Shown here: positions 21,091-27,731 of the stretch, piece by piece
Layout of the letters: each line of letters starts with the position of its first letter
How positions within the stretch are numbered: the stretch's first letter is position 1
Source of the DNA: an uncultured Prevotellaceae bacterium
GTDB lineage: Bacteria > Bacteroidota > Bacteroidia > Bacteroidales > Bacteroidaceae
Length of the DNA: 27,731 bases
Reading direction: 5' to 3'
NCBI GenBank assembly: GCA_946624335.1
Contig: CAMOSA010000009.1
Coordinates: 1-27,731, forward strand
Notes under the pieces: model-generated
Told to the model about the DNA's origin: nothing
Database searches by the model: none
Seen by the model: only the letters and a program-made list of their open reading frames with translations
Made by a program: the position numbers and the translations under genes

Positions 21091-21098
21091 TAACTTTG
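21091..21098 (+). promoter_or_regulatory. Promoter -7 box (TAACTTTG) in front of a gene relic
   Basis: A good TAnnTTTG match ten bases before an ATG at 21108. The -33 region (around GTGTG at 21067) is poor. It now leads only into a broken gene. Confidence 0.45.
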
Positions 21099-21107
21099 CA
21101 GTCAGAA

Positions 21108-21256
21108 ATGAAGAGGTGCATGACGATAATGATGGTGGTGCTGGTGGCTATGGTCATCAGCACATGGGCTCACGGCATGAACGTGACGTCCAATAGTCAC
21201 CTCGGCGCGACTATCAGGGCAGCATCATGAGCCTGGTCGATCCGTCGGTTCATTGA
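21108..21256 (+). pseudogene. Broken secreted-protein gene, possibly an Rhs-family relic
   Basis: The ATG at 21108 opens a 40-codon frame with a good signal peptide (MKRCMTIMMVVLVAMVISTW) that stops at 21230. In another frame, 21209-21256 reads DYQGSIMSLVDPS before a stop. That phrase is like the conserved core of Rhs/YD-repeat proteins, in which it precedes the variable toxin tip. The two pieces look like the start and a late part of one gene joined by deletion and frameshift. The Rhs reading rests on a short match. Confidence 0.45.
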
Positions 21257-21302
21257 ACTCTGATTTTCATCATATAACAGATAATCTATTTCCACATGAA
21301 CT

Positions 21303-21602
21303 ATGAATATAAGAGAACTTAAAAAACAGGTTTACAGGCGAGCCAATAAAGACATTCCTTTTTGGCATCAAATTAACTTCTCTTTAGCCAAATGGAAGTG
21401 TGATGCACTATACATAAACATTGGTGTTAGAGGCACAATGGAGTTTCAGTATGTCGTCGAAGAAGTCGTAGATAATAGTGCTTGGATTGTCTATGACTTG
21501 GATGAAAGAGGCTATTTAATCGAAATCTCTTTATATCAAGATTCTACAGAAGCAGAGTCTGCATTTCTTTCTCTTTTAGAAAAACATAGGATTATTTCTT
21601 AA
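21303..21602 (+). CDS. Small cytoplasmic protein of unknown function, possible orphan immunity gene
   Basis: 99 residues without a signal peptide, so cytoplasmic. It is AT-rich, with a basic N-terminus (MNIRELKKQVYRRANK) and an acidic rest (VVEEVVDNSAWIVYDLDERG ... STEAESAFLSLLEKH). A small acidic protein after an Rhs-like relic and before the tail of another gene is what an orphan immunity gene would look like, but no immunity family is recognised. The start at 21303 is chosen because the ATG six bases upstream opens a frame of only eight codons. A short hairpin (GCCCAA-CA-TTGGGC, 21611-21624) follows the stop. Confidence 0.6.
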   Translation: MNIRELKKQVYRRANKDIPFWHQINFSLAKWKCDALYINIGVRGTMEFQYVVEEVVDNSAWIVYDLDERGYLIEISLYQDSTEAESAFLSLLEKHRIIS

Positions 21603-21704
21603 GATCCACAGCCCAACATTGGGCCTTACCATCTCGAACTTCGCCGCTACGAGCTGACCCGCGAGTGGCTCGAGGAGCATGACTGGACGGTGGTGTATCC
21701 TTAA
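21603..21704 (+). pseudogene. Relic: last 33 codons of a lost GC-rich gene
   Basis: Directly after the stop codon at 21602, and in the same frame, the sequence reads DPQPNIGPYHLELRRYELTR then EWLEEHDWTVVYP and TAA. Its GC-rich codon use matches the metabolic genes and not the AT-rich ORF before it, so it looks like the 3' end of a displaced gene. The family is not recognised. Confidence 0.5.
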
Positions 21705-21734
21705 AAAGATATCACAATAAATAATCACAAAAAG

Positions 21735-22424
21735 ATGAATAGAACAGTTCTGATGGCTGCTCTGATGGCAGCGTTGACATGGTGCGGCTCAGGCAAGGCG
21801 ACCGCACAGGACAGACGACCGCGTAATGTGTTCAAGCTCAGCATCGGGCCCTCGCTGGTCCCCTCCGACATCTACGTCCCCATACTCGTCCCGACATGGG
21901 AGGGCGGCATTGCCGAGGACGGGCGGCTGGAGATGAAGGGCAAGGCCGGCGTGGATGTGGCTGCCAGCTATCAGCACCTGTGGGGCATCGGCATCGGCGT
22001 CGGTCTCGACTACACCTTCAGCAATACCTGGTTCTCTAATGATTACGGCCGTTTCACCCACCACTACATCGGCCCGAGCTTCGTCTTTGCCTATCGCGGA
22101 TGGAAGCACTTCGGCATAGAGGTAGCGGCTGGTATGGGCTATGTCCGCAGCCGCGACATGAGCTACCCTGCCGTCAAGGCATGGCCCCTCTACAAGCCAC
22201 GCCCCTTCAAGGAGATAGCTGAGCCCTACGGCGAGAACGGCATCGGCTTCCTCACACGTCTGGGTGCCGAGTACCGCTTCAACGAGCACTGGGGCATCGG
22301 CGCCGACTTCCACATGACCACCACGCAGTTCAATATCGTACAGGAGGTCGGCGAGGACGGGCAGGTGGTCAACGACGGCACCGTCCGCCTCAATCTGCTC
22401 GTCGGCCTCCACTACCTCTTCTGA
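21735..22424 (+). CDS. Outer membrane beta-barrel protein (OmpA-barrel/OmpW-like)
   Basis: 229 residues. The signal peptide ends KATAQ (about 25). The mature protein shows repeated amphipathic strands (FKLSIGPSLVPSD, IGIGVGLDYTFS, HHYIGPSFVFAYRGWKHFGI, EVAAGMGYVRS, GIGFLTRLGAEYRFNEHWGI, TVRLNLLVGLHYLF) and ends in an aromatic residue (F), the usual barrel C-terminal signal. It is GC-rich, unlike the barrel gene at 19753-20445. Specific cargo or function cannot be read from sequence. A repeat-rich 216-nt gap separates it from the convergent CxxCH lipoprotein gene. Confidence 0.78.
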   Translation: MNRTVLMAALMAALTWCGSGKATAQDRRPRNVFKLSIGPSLVPSDIYVPILVPTWEGGIAEDGRLEMKGKAGVDVAASYQHLWGIGIGVGLDYTFSNTWFSNDYGRFTHHYIGPSFVFAYRGWKHFGIEVAAGMGYVRSRDMSYPAVKAWPLYKPRPFKEIAEPYGENGIGFLTRLGAEYRFNEHWGIGADFHMTTTQFNIVQEVGEDGQVVNDGTVRLNLLVGLHYLF

Positions 22425-22475
22425 CTGTAGGATCAGTAATAGACAGCTCGGCTTTGCGTGAAAAATAGGCAAAAT

Positions 22476-22618
22476 GCATACACCGATACACCCAAATGCG
22501 TTTAATGTCTTGTATTTCAATGGACTGCCGCCCTAATTTTGGGTGTATTTTGGGTGTATTTATGGGTGTATGGGTGTATGCAGAAGTATAAGCCTATATA
22601 ACGACCCTGGAGGGGTCG
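22476..22618. repeat. GGGTGTAT repeat with inverted arm, plus hairpin, between convergent genes
   Basis: GGGTGTAT occurs four times (22541, 22552, 22564, 22572). The upstream arm 22476-22496 carries the complementary ATACACC units, so a long imperfect stem is possible. CGACCC-tggag-GGGTCG (22602-22618) follows. Together they could act as a bidirectional terminator. The last hairpin is like the first of the 13.55-kb array. Confidence 0.75.
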
Positions 22619-22640
22619 CCGGATAGGTGCAGCTGCGGTG

Positions 22641-24248
22641 TCAACGGTAAGTTGCTGTCTCTGCCTCGGTGTGCAAGACGACATGGTCTAAGGTCTCGCG
22701 CGAGACTCGGACCGCAGAGCGAGTCAGCTCCGGCACGTTGAAGCTCTTGAGCAGCAACAGGTTGTACTCGGGGTCGCGCTGCGGCAGCAGGAAAGGCTTG
22801 TGTGCTTGCCCGTGCTCGTCGAAGTAGGTGATGTAGACACGCGAGAAGTTGCCGTCGTCGCGGCGACTGGCAAACGCTATCCAACGTCCGCTGGATGACC
22901 ATGAGTGGTAGCTGTCGGGCTGATCGGCCGCATTGGCCGCCGTGAGCGGGCGCTGACGTTCGAGGTCCTCGCCCTCACCAGGCTCATCACTGATCTCCTT
23001 CACCCACAAGTCGGCACTCTTGTGCCAGATATGGAACTGTCCATAGTCACCGAGCGTGTAGAGCAGGTAGCGTCCATCAGGGCTGACGCGCGGCACGCTG
23101 ACACTCTTATGCTCGGCAGAAGCATTCACCTCGAGGCGTGGAGGCCCGAAGGTGCGCGTGGCGGGGTCGAAGGCCATGGAATAGAGGTCATAGAGCAGGC
23201 TGTCATAGCACAAGGCGAGGCGTCGCTCGCTATAGTCCTCGAGCAGCGAGGCGGGCATAGCAGCGCAACAGTAGTAGAGGCGCTTGCCATCGGGTGACCA
23301 GCAGGGGAAAGTCTCGAGCGAGTCGCTGGTGCGCAAGACAATACTGACAACATTTGCATCGGCGTCGTAGAGCAGAAGGTCGGAGGCCTCGTCGAGCACC
23401 TCGATCTTCTCGGGGTGATACATATGAAAGACCTGCCCCGTCTTGTTCGTCGAGAAAGCGACGAGGGGCAGCGTGGGATGCCACGAGGGGTAGACACCGG
23501 CGCCGAGGATGCTGTCGTGTTTGATGGCTATCTTATGTGCTTCGCTGCCATGAGTGACGACGGTCCCGCCGTGGCTGGCACGGACGTGGAAGAGCATACG
23601 CTCGGTGTCGTAAGCCTGATAGTTGTGGCAATTGACGCAATGGTTGTCATCATCATCGAACGTGCGGTTGTTCTCGTAGATGACGGCTTCGTCGAAGGTC
23701 GTCAGGTTGCGCTGATAGAGGCCGATCTGGCGGTAGAGCTCATAGCCAGGCTCGATGAGGCGATAGGAGAGGAAGCCGTCGATGGGCTCCTCAGCCACCG
23801 CGATGGTAAAAGGCTGGTAACGCACCCAGCCCGACGTTCGCTGTGCGTAGACATTGACGGTCAGCGTTGTGCCCTTGGCCTCGGTCAGCAACTGCCGCCA
23901 GGCCACCGAGTCGAGGTCGAGCTTGCCGTCCTCGGCAGCTCCGCTGACGAGTGACGCAGAGGCGCCCTTCATCTCGACGACAAAAGCATCGGCGTCGGCA
24001 TCGCTGATCATAAAGTTCAGCGGGGCGATATTGGGCGGTATGGTGACGCCGATGTAGTCGGGGAAGATGGCGGCCGTGTCCTTCAACGCAGTGAAGGTAG
24101 CAGGCACCGAGGTTGGACGTGACGAACAGGAGGCGAAAGCGACGAGTAGCGCTACAAGGGCAGCCGCCTCACCGAACGTCCGGACAAGGCTGGCGACTGT
24201 TCGCCGAAAGGAATGGGGCAAGGCCTTCATATTCTCTTCGAATATCAT
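22641..24248 (-). CDS. Lipoprotein with a CxxCH haem motif and TolB-like beta-propeller
   Basis: 535 residues from 24248; a second in-frame ATG at 24230 (MKALPHSF) is an equally plausible start. A hydrophobic segment ends in VAFASC, lipidation at Cys41. An N-terminal beta region (about 50-200) precedes CVNCHN at 204-209, a c-type haem-binding motif. The rest has WD40-like PD40/TolB propeller repeats: GVYPSWHPTLPLVAFSTN, FPCWSPDGKRLYYC, VPRVSPDGRYLLYTLGD and SWSSSGRWIAFASRRDDGN. It should sit on the periplasmic side. The partner of the single haem is unknown. It starts 20 nt after the DUF6057 gene ends, so the two are likely co-expressed; I recall this pairing in other Bacteroidales. Confidence 0.82.
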   Translation of the reverse strand: MIFEENMKALPHSFRRTVASLVRTFGEAAALVALLVAFASCSSRPTSVPATFTALKDTAAIFPDYIGVTIPPNIAPLNFMISDADADAFVVEMKGASASLVSGAAEDGKLDLDSVAWRQLLTEAKGTTLTVNVYAQRTSGWVRYQPFTIAVAEEPIDGFLSYRLIEPGYELYRQIGLYQRNLTTFDEAVIYENNRTFDDDDNHCVNCHNYQAYDTERMLFHVRASHGGTVVTHGSEAHKIAIKHDSILGAGVYPSWHPTLPLVAFSTNKTGQVFHMYHPEKIEVLDEASDLLLYDADANVVSIVLRTSDSLETFPCWSPDGKRLYYCCAAMPASLLEDYSERRLALCYDSLLYDLYSMAFDPATRTFGPPRLEVNASAEHKSVSVPRVSPDGRYLLYTLGDYGQFHIWHKSADLWVKEISDEPGEGEDLERQRPLTAANAADQPDSYHSWSSSGRWIAFASRRDDGNFSRVYITYFDEHGQAHKPFLLPQRDPEYNLLLLKSFNVPELTRSAVRVSRETLDHVVLHTEAETATYR

Positions 24249-24268
24249 GATTCTCAGTTCTTAATGGA

Positions 24269-25909
24269 TCAATTGACACCCGCGCTGGACGTGACGACCT
24301 CGGTCGTGTCACGCTTGCGGGTAGCCTTGAGGTTACCGAAGAAATAATAGTAGGGGTAATAGCCGCGATAGCTGTCGAAGAGCTCATCGCCGCCCCGCGC
24401 ACGGTCTTTCATATAAGGTTGCACGGTCTGCAGGAAGGCGCGGTAGCTCTGGACGCTCATCTGCAACTGCGGGAAAGCCTTGAGCACGTTGGGCTCCTTG
24501 GCGCACTGTGTCGTCAGACCCTCAGCGATGGTGCGTGGCGGCGTCGTGCCCACGAGGGGCTGGCAGCGCATCAGGAAGTCGGGCATACGCTTGCTGTAGA
24601 GGCAGGCCATGAGGCTCTGGTGCAGCGCCTCGATCGAACGGCCGGCAGCCAAGGCACAGGTGTAGCCCAGGAACGTCGGCTCCTCGAACATATTCTCGAA
24701 GACGTCGGTCACCGGCTCGGTCTTACGCAGCTGAGCGAAGACGGGGTCTGCCTCGACGGCTTCGGGCTTGCCGAGCATCGCCTCGTAGCGCCTGACGAAG
24801 TCGCCCTCGAAGGGCGTCTGCTTCAAGATAAAGAGGTACTTGCGAGCAAGCGCCCAGTTATGGTCGAGCAGCGCCAGGCGCGTCAGGTGCTTCAGCGTGT
24901 AGAGCGTAGGGCCGTTCATCGTCAGGTTCTCCATAGCCTTGTGGGCAGCGGCACGAAAGAGACCGGCATGATAGTCGCAGTCGATGAGGTAGTAGTTGGT
25001 GCCTATATCCTTGGCTCCTCCCCAGCTATGAATCCTGAGTGAATCGTAGTCGAGACGGATGTCGAACATCTGGTCGGTGAGGTGACCGTTGTGGACGAGG
25101 GCGATGGCGTAGTAGGCTGCCAATGGACGGTAGCTGAGGTGGCCGTGGCGGCGTGCCGTGGCGGCCATACCGTCCCAGTCCTCGGCCAGCAGCTGAACCT
25201 GCATCTGCGTGACGGGACGCTGCCAAGGGTGGCGCAACTGCGTCACGAGCACAGGGATGACGAAGACGGCGACGAGGTAGAGCACCTCTAATGCAGCACG
25301 ACGCGGCGAGACGGAGTAGACATCGTCTGTGCTATGATGACCCGACTTGAACGAACGGATGATGACAGCATCTATGCCGCACACGACAATGCCGAGCAGC
25401 AAGACACCGGGCAGCACGCCTGCTTCGCCGTGGTAGTAGATGTTAACACCTTTCCACGACATCCAAGTCATCCAGGCCGCCGCAGGCAGATAGCTGAGCC
25501 AATGCCAGCGTGAGGCGGGACGCAGGCGCAGACAGTAGCCGACGAGCCACGAGGCGAGGGTCATCAGAGCGGCTATCACGAGGCCACCGACGAGGGGCCA
25601 GCGATAGAGCGTGAGCAACCAGCGGCCGGCAATCCACAGCGAGCCGAACGACTGCTGCCACAGCCAGTGCATCAGCGTCGAGTCGGCAGCCACGAACGAC
25701 CATTCGCGAGCCACGCGCAGCGTGTCGCCCATCCACCATGAGGCCCACAGCCACGCCATGGCGAAGAACAGCAGCCAGCCCCAACGGCGATCGATGCGGC
25801 GCTGAGGAGCCAGACGCTTTGAAGCGTCCGGCACCGCCTTTTTTTTCAACACGTCAGCCCCTCCCTTCGGGGAGGGGAGAGGCTGACGTTTATTGTTTTT
25901 GGGTTTCAT
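24269..25909 (-). CDS. DUF6057-type polytopic membrane protein
   Basis: 546 residues. Hydrophobic segments lie at about 43-61 (WGWLLFFAMAWLWASWWMG), 91-103, 105-127, 137-152, 165-186 and 206-225. A large C-terminal part follows (about 230-546) with helical, TPR-like character (SYRPLAAYYAIALVHNGHL, LTRLALLDHNWALARKYLFI). The overall pattern fits the Bacteroidales family DUF6057, whose role is unknown. The first 40 residues are basic and include repeat-coded peptide (QPLPSPKGGADV, VPDASKRLAP). The start codon lies 6 nt after the M60 peptidase stop, so it probably depends on that gene's transcript. The true start could be further in, after the repeat-coded part, for example at Met51. Confidence 0.78.
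   Translation of the reverse strand: MKPKNNKRQPLPSPKGGADVLKKKAVPDASKRLAPQRRIDRRWGWLLFFAMAWLWASWWMGDTLRVAREWSFVAADSTLMHWLWQQSFGSLWIAGRWLLTLYRWPLVGGLVIAALMTLASWLVGYCLRLRPASRWHWLSYLPAAAWMTWMSWKGVNIYYHGEAGVLPGVLLLGIVVCGIDAVIIRSFKSGHHSTDDVYSVSPRRAALEVLYLVAVFVIPVLVTQLRHPWQRPVTQMQVQLLAEDWDGMAATARRHGHLSYRPLAAYYAIALVHNGHLTDQMFDIRLDYDSLRIHSWGGAKDIGTNYYLIDCDYHAGLFRAAAHKAMENLTMNGPTLYTLKHLTRLALLDHNWALARKYLFILKQTPFEGDFVRRYEAMLGKPEAVEADPVFAQLRKTEPVTDVFENMFEEPTFLGYTCALAAGRSIEALHQSLMACLYSKRMPDFLMRCQPLVGTTPPRTIAEGLTTQCAKEPNVLKAFPQLQMSVQSYRAFLQTVQPYMKDRARGGDELFDSYRGYYPYYYFFGNLKATRKRDTTEVVTSSAGVN
25813..25889. repeat. Two palindromes in frame in the DUF6057 N-terminus
   Basis: GACGCTT-TG-AAGCGTC (25813-25828) is a perfect 7-bp hairpin. 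The second has outer arms ACGTCAGCC (25851-25859) and GGCTGACGT (25881-25889), and an inner stem CCTCCC-TTCG-GGGAGG (25860-25875). Both encode residues 7-32 of the DUF6057 protein without breaking the frame. Confidence 0.85.
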
Positions 25910-25915
25910 GTCGGA

Positions 25916-27731
25916 TTATTTTACCATGACTTTCTTACCATTGACGATATAGAGGCCGCGGGTGACTTGGTCGACACGACGTCCGGTAAGGTCATAGACG
26001 TTCTTGCCGCTCACGACGTCGCCAGCCTCAAGGTCGGCGATACCTACTTCTTCACCGGGTTTGGTGTCGGTGCAGAGGGTGTCGGTCATGTCGTAGTTGG
26101 CGGTCATGATGGTGACGTTCTCGATGCCGAGGTCGATGATGAACTGCGGCAGGGACGTCGAGCGCTTGTTGGTGGCCCAGATGAAGTTGCCCTCGGCGTC
26201 GTAGAACTTATGTCCGGCATAGTTCTTGGTGCCGTAGAAGATGATGGTCTTGCCGTTGTTGGTGAGCTTGTAGTAGTCGTCGGTGACGGGTTCGGCATCG
26301 TCGGTGTAGTCCTCGTAGTCGCCGCCGACGTAGGCCGATGTCTCGGAAGCCATCAGGTAGGGGTACTCACCGTTGGCACGCTTGTAGCCGTCGGAGGCGG
26401 GCACGCAGCCGAAGATATTGTCGGGGTCGGCTTTCTTCTTGATGACGCGGTCGTCGATGAACATGATGTTGCCGAGCTTCTTCTCGTACTTCTGCATATA
26501 GCGCTTTGCGGCATCGATCTGGGCCTGCGTCGTCGTGACGAGCCAGTTGTTGTAGTCGCCGACGTGCATTTTATCGACGGGGATGAACATACCGTATGCC
26601 TCGAAGAACTCGCTGAGGTCGGCTTGGGCCACGTCACACACCATCTTGGCCAGGTGCAGGTAGTCGTTGGCGCCGGAGGCGATGTAACAGCCCGTGCCGC
26701 TCTCACCGCTTGTTGACGTCCATGAGGTGGAGCCGTTCCAGGTGCCCTTGTTGATGGGCTTCTCACGCAACTTGCGGAAGAGGTTGGGCAGGAAGTTGTC
26801 GTCGTGGTGGGCGGCGTGGAAGTAGAGGTAGAGCTGGAAGAACATACCTGTCGTCATCCATATATTGCGCTGCAGCCAAGGCGTGCCGTCGGCCATATAC
26901 TCGAAGTTGCGGTGCGGATAATAGCGGCGTGAGTTGAGGATGCCGGACTCGAAGGTATTGATGTTGGAGAACAGGTTGTTGGAGCTCTCCGTCGTGCCGA
27001 TGACATTGATGCTGCCCTGGTGGTTGTGGCCGATCTCGTGGCTCGGGCCCCACAGGTTGCCGGCCTCAGTGGTCAGCTTCCTATAGTTCATGACGGTGGA
27101 GATGGTGCCTTCGGAGTACCAGGTGCCGCGTGTCGTGGCGTGCATATAGGAGCTGGCGCCGCTGAAGGCGTTCCACACATTATTGAAGCGTCCCTCGAAG
27201 TCCTCGACGCCCATATAGCGCTCCTCATTCTCGACGATCTTGTCCCAGACGCGCATCAGGCCTTCCATCTCGTTGGGCTCAGCGGCCTTGACCAGGTCAT
27301 AGTCCATCTGGAAGACGAGGTGCGTCGTCTTCAGGTTGACGAAGGGACTAGCCTTGAGCAGCTGTTGCTGCAGCAGTTTCCAGTCGTCATTGGTCATGCC
27401 GCGCGTGGCATCCCAGTAGCCGTTGAGCTGTCCGCCCTCGATGTGAATCGGGATGTCGGGGTAGTCGGCCAGGTTCTTCTGCGTGGAGGTGAGCTGGTGC
27501 AGGACGTAGAGCATCTTCTGCTCGCTGAAGCGGAAGATATTGAGGCCTTGGCGCAGCGCCGTCAGGTCGCCCGTGGGATGGTTGCCCGAGACGCCGTCGG
27601 TGCTGACAGCCTCGAGCTGCAACGTCGTGCCTACCTTAGGCGAGGCACCGACGTAGATATAGATGATGTCGCCCGCATCGGCCACGATACCCGTGGGACC
27701 GGACAGACGGCCGAAGGCATAGCCCATGGTG
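25916..27731 (-). CDS. M60-family (mucinase-type) metallopeptidase with sorting-type C-terminal tail, 5'-truncated
   Basis: At least 604 codons; the frame runs out of the window at the N-terminal side, so the start is not visible. The gluzincin motif is H230-EIGH-234 in LWGPSHEIGHNHQ (numbered from the first in-window Met), with a possible third ligand Glu247 in GTTES, fitting the M60/enhancin pattern HExxH-x(8-28)-E. M60 proteins of gut Bacteroidales cleave O-glycosylated mucins; glycan-binding modules would lie upstream, outside the window. The final 30 residues (VYDLTGRR ... GLYIVNGKKVMVK) are the tail shared with the GH27 and 16469-17923 proteins and suggest export. The next gene starts 6 nt after the stop. 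Confidence 0.9.
   Translation of the reverse strand, partial: TMGYAFGRLSGPTGIVADAGDIIYIYVGASPKVGTTLQLEAVSTDGVSGNHPTGDLTALRQGLNIFRFSEQKMLYVLHQLTSTQKNLADYPDIPIHIEGGQLNGYWDATRGMTNDDWKLLQQQLLKASPFVNLKTTHLVFQMDYDLVKAAEPNEMEGLMRVWDKIVENEERYMGVEDFEGRFNNVWNAFSGASSYMHATTRGTWYSEGTISTVMNYRKLTTEAGNLWGPSHEIGHNHQGSINVIGTTESSNNLFSNINTFESGILNSRRYYPHRNFEYMADGTPWLQRNIWMTTGMFFQLYLYFHAAHHDDNFLPNLFRKLREKPINKGTWNGSTSWTSTSGESGTGCYIASGANDYLHLAKMVCDVAQADLSEFFEAYGMFIPVDKMHVGDYNNWLVTTTQAQIDAAKRYMQKYEKKLGNIMFIDDRVIKKKADPDNIFGCVPASDGYKRANGEYPYLMASETSAYVGGDYEDYTDDAEPVTDDYYKLTNNGKTIIFYGTKNYAGHKFYDAEGNFIWATNKRSTSLPQFIIDLGIENVTIMTANYDMTDTLCTDTKPGEEVGIADLEAGDVVSGKNVYDLTGRRVDQVTRGLYIVNGKKVMVK

Noticed and set aside
21789..22520. 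243-codon minus-strand open frame
   Set aside because: Antisense to the beta-barrel gene, which has a signal peptide and barrel strands; the antisense product has no recognisable features.

Overview
The window looks like chromosomal DNA of a member of the Bacteroidales, most likely Prevotellaceae or a close relative. The reasons are promoters of the Bacteroidetes type (TTTG, about 20 nt, TAnnTTTG), several families largely confined to this order (DUF4369/TlpA lipoproteins, a PG_1098-like THUMP methyltransferase, DUF3244, DUF6057, M60 peptidase), and secreted proteins ending in the Prevotella-style tail 'YDLxGRR...GLYIxxGKKxxVK'. Most genes are GC-rich; a few islands near 14.3-15.6, 19.0-20.4 and 21.3-21.6 kb are visibly AT-rich. 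No tRNA, rRNA, CRISPR array or transposase gene was seen.

Layout. (1) 1-4 kb: the end of a TPR protein and a thioredoxin-fold lipoprotein without active-site cysteines on the plus strand; convergent to them a GH27 alpha-galactosidase coupled by ATGA to xerD. (2) 4.4-9.2 kb, minus strand: sufC-sufD-ybeY, a TlpA-like lipoprotein and a THUMP-like methyltransferase, probably one operon running from a promoter at 9.24 kb to a hairpin terminator at 4.35 kb; sufB is not next to sufC. (3) 9.3-13.3 kb, plus strand: pyrE, an SRPBCC protein, argH, a lipoprotein with four cysteines in a Rieske-like layout, then upp. This is pyrimidine/arginine metabolism, led by a promoter with a palindrome and a 5' hairpin.

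(4) 13.3-22.4 kb is the accessory part. A membrane-anchored TPR-HTH regulator is followed by a small secreted DUF3244 protein, a secreted multidomain protein with the C-terminal tail, a propeptide-like (FTP/PepSY-like) lipoprotein, three small AT-rich envelope genes, an orphan small ORF and a beta-barrel. The 3' end of the DUF3244 gene (about 77 nt, including its stop codon and downstream stem-loop) recurs twice as a relic, at 18.9 and 20.7 kb, so it brackets two gene cassettes. The 3' end of the tag-bearing gene recurs once, at 20.4 kb. Several relics abut the stop codon of an AT-rich gene. Together these suggest a locus that grows or exchanges cassettes at conserved gene 3' ends.

(5) 22.6-27.7 kb, minus strand: an M60 (mucinase-type) metallopeptidase running off the window, a DUF6057 membrane protein and a CxxCH plus beta-propeller lipoprotein, closely spaced and probably co-transcribed.

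A theme across the window is short repeats and palindromes that occur between genes and also lie in frame inside genes: the lipoprotein signal sequence at 0.3 kb, the regulator at 14.0 kb, the tag-protein tail at 17.8 kb and the DUF6057 N-terminus at 25.8 kb. No well-characterised defence or antagonism system was recognised. The best candidates for something undescribed are the 3'-end-bracketed cassettes, the repeat-in-ORF phenomenon and the start codon held in a 24-bp stem-loop at 289-368.
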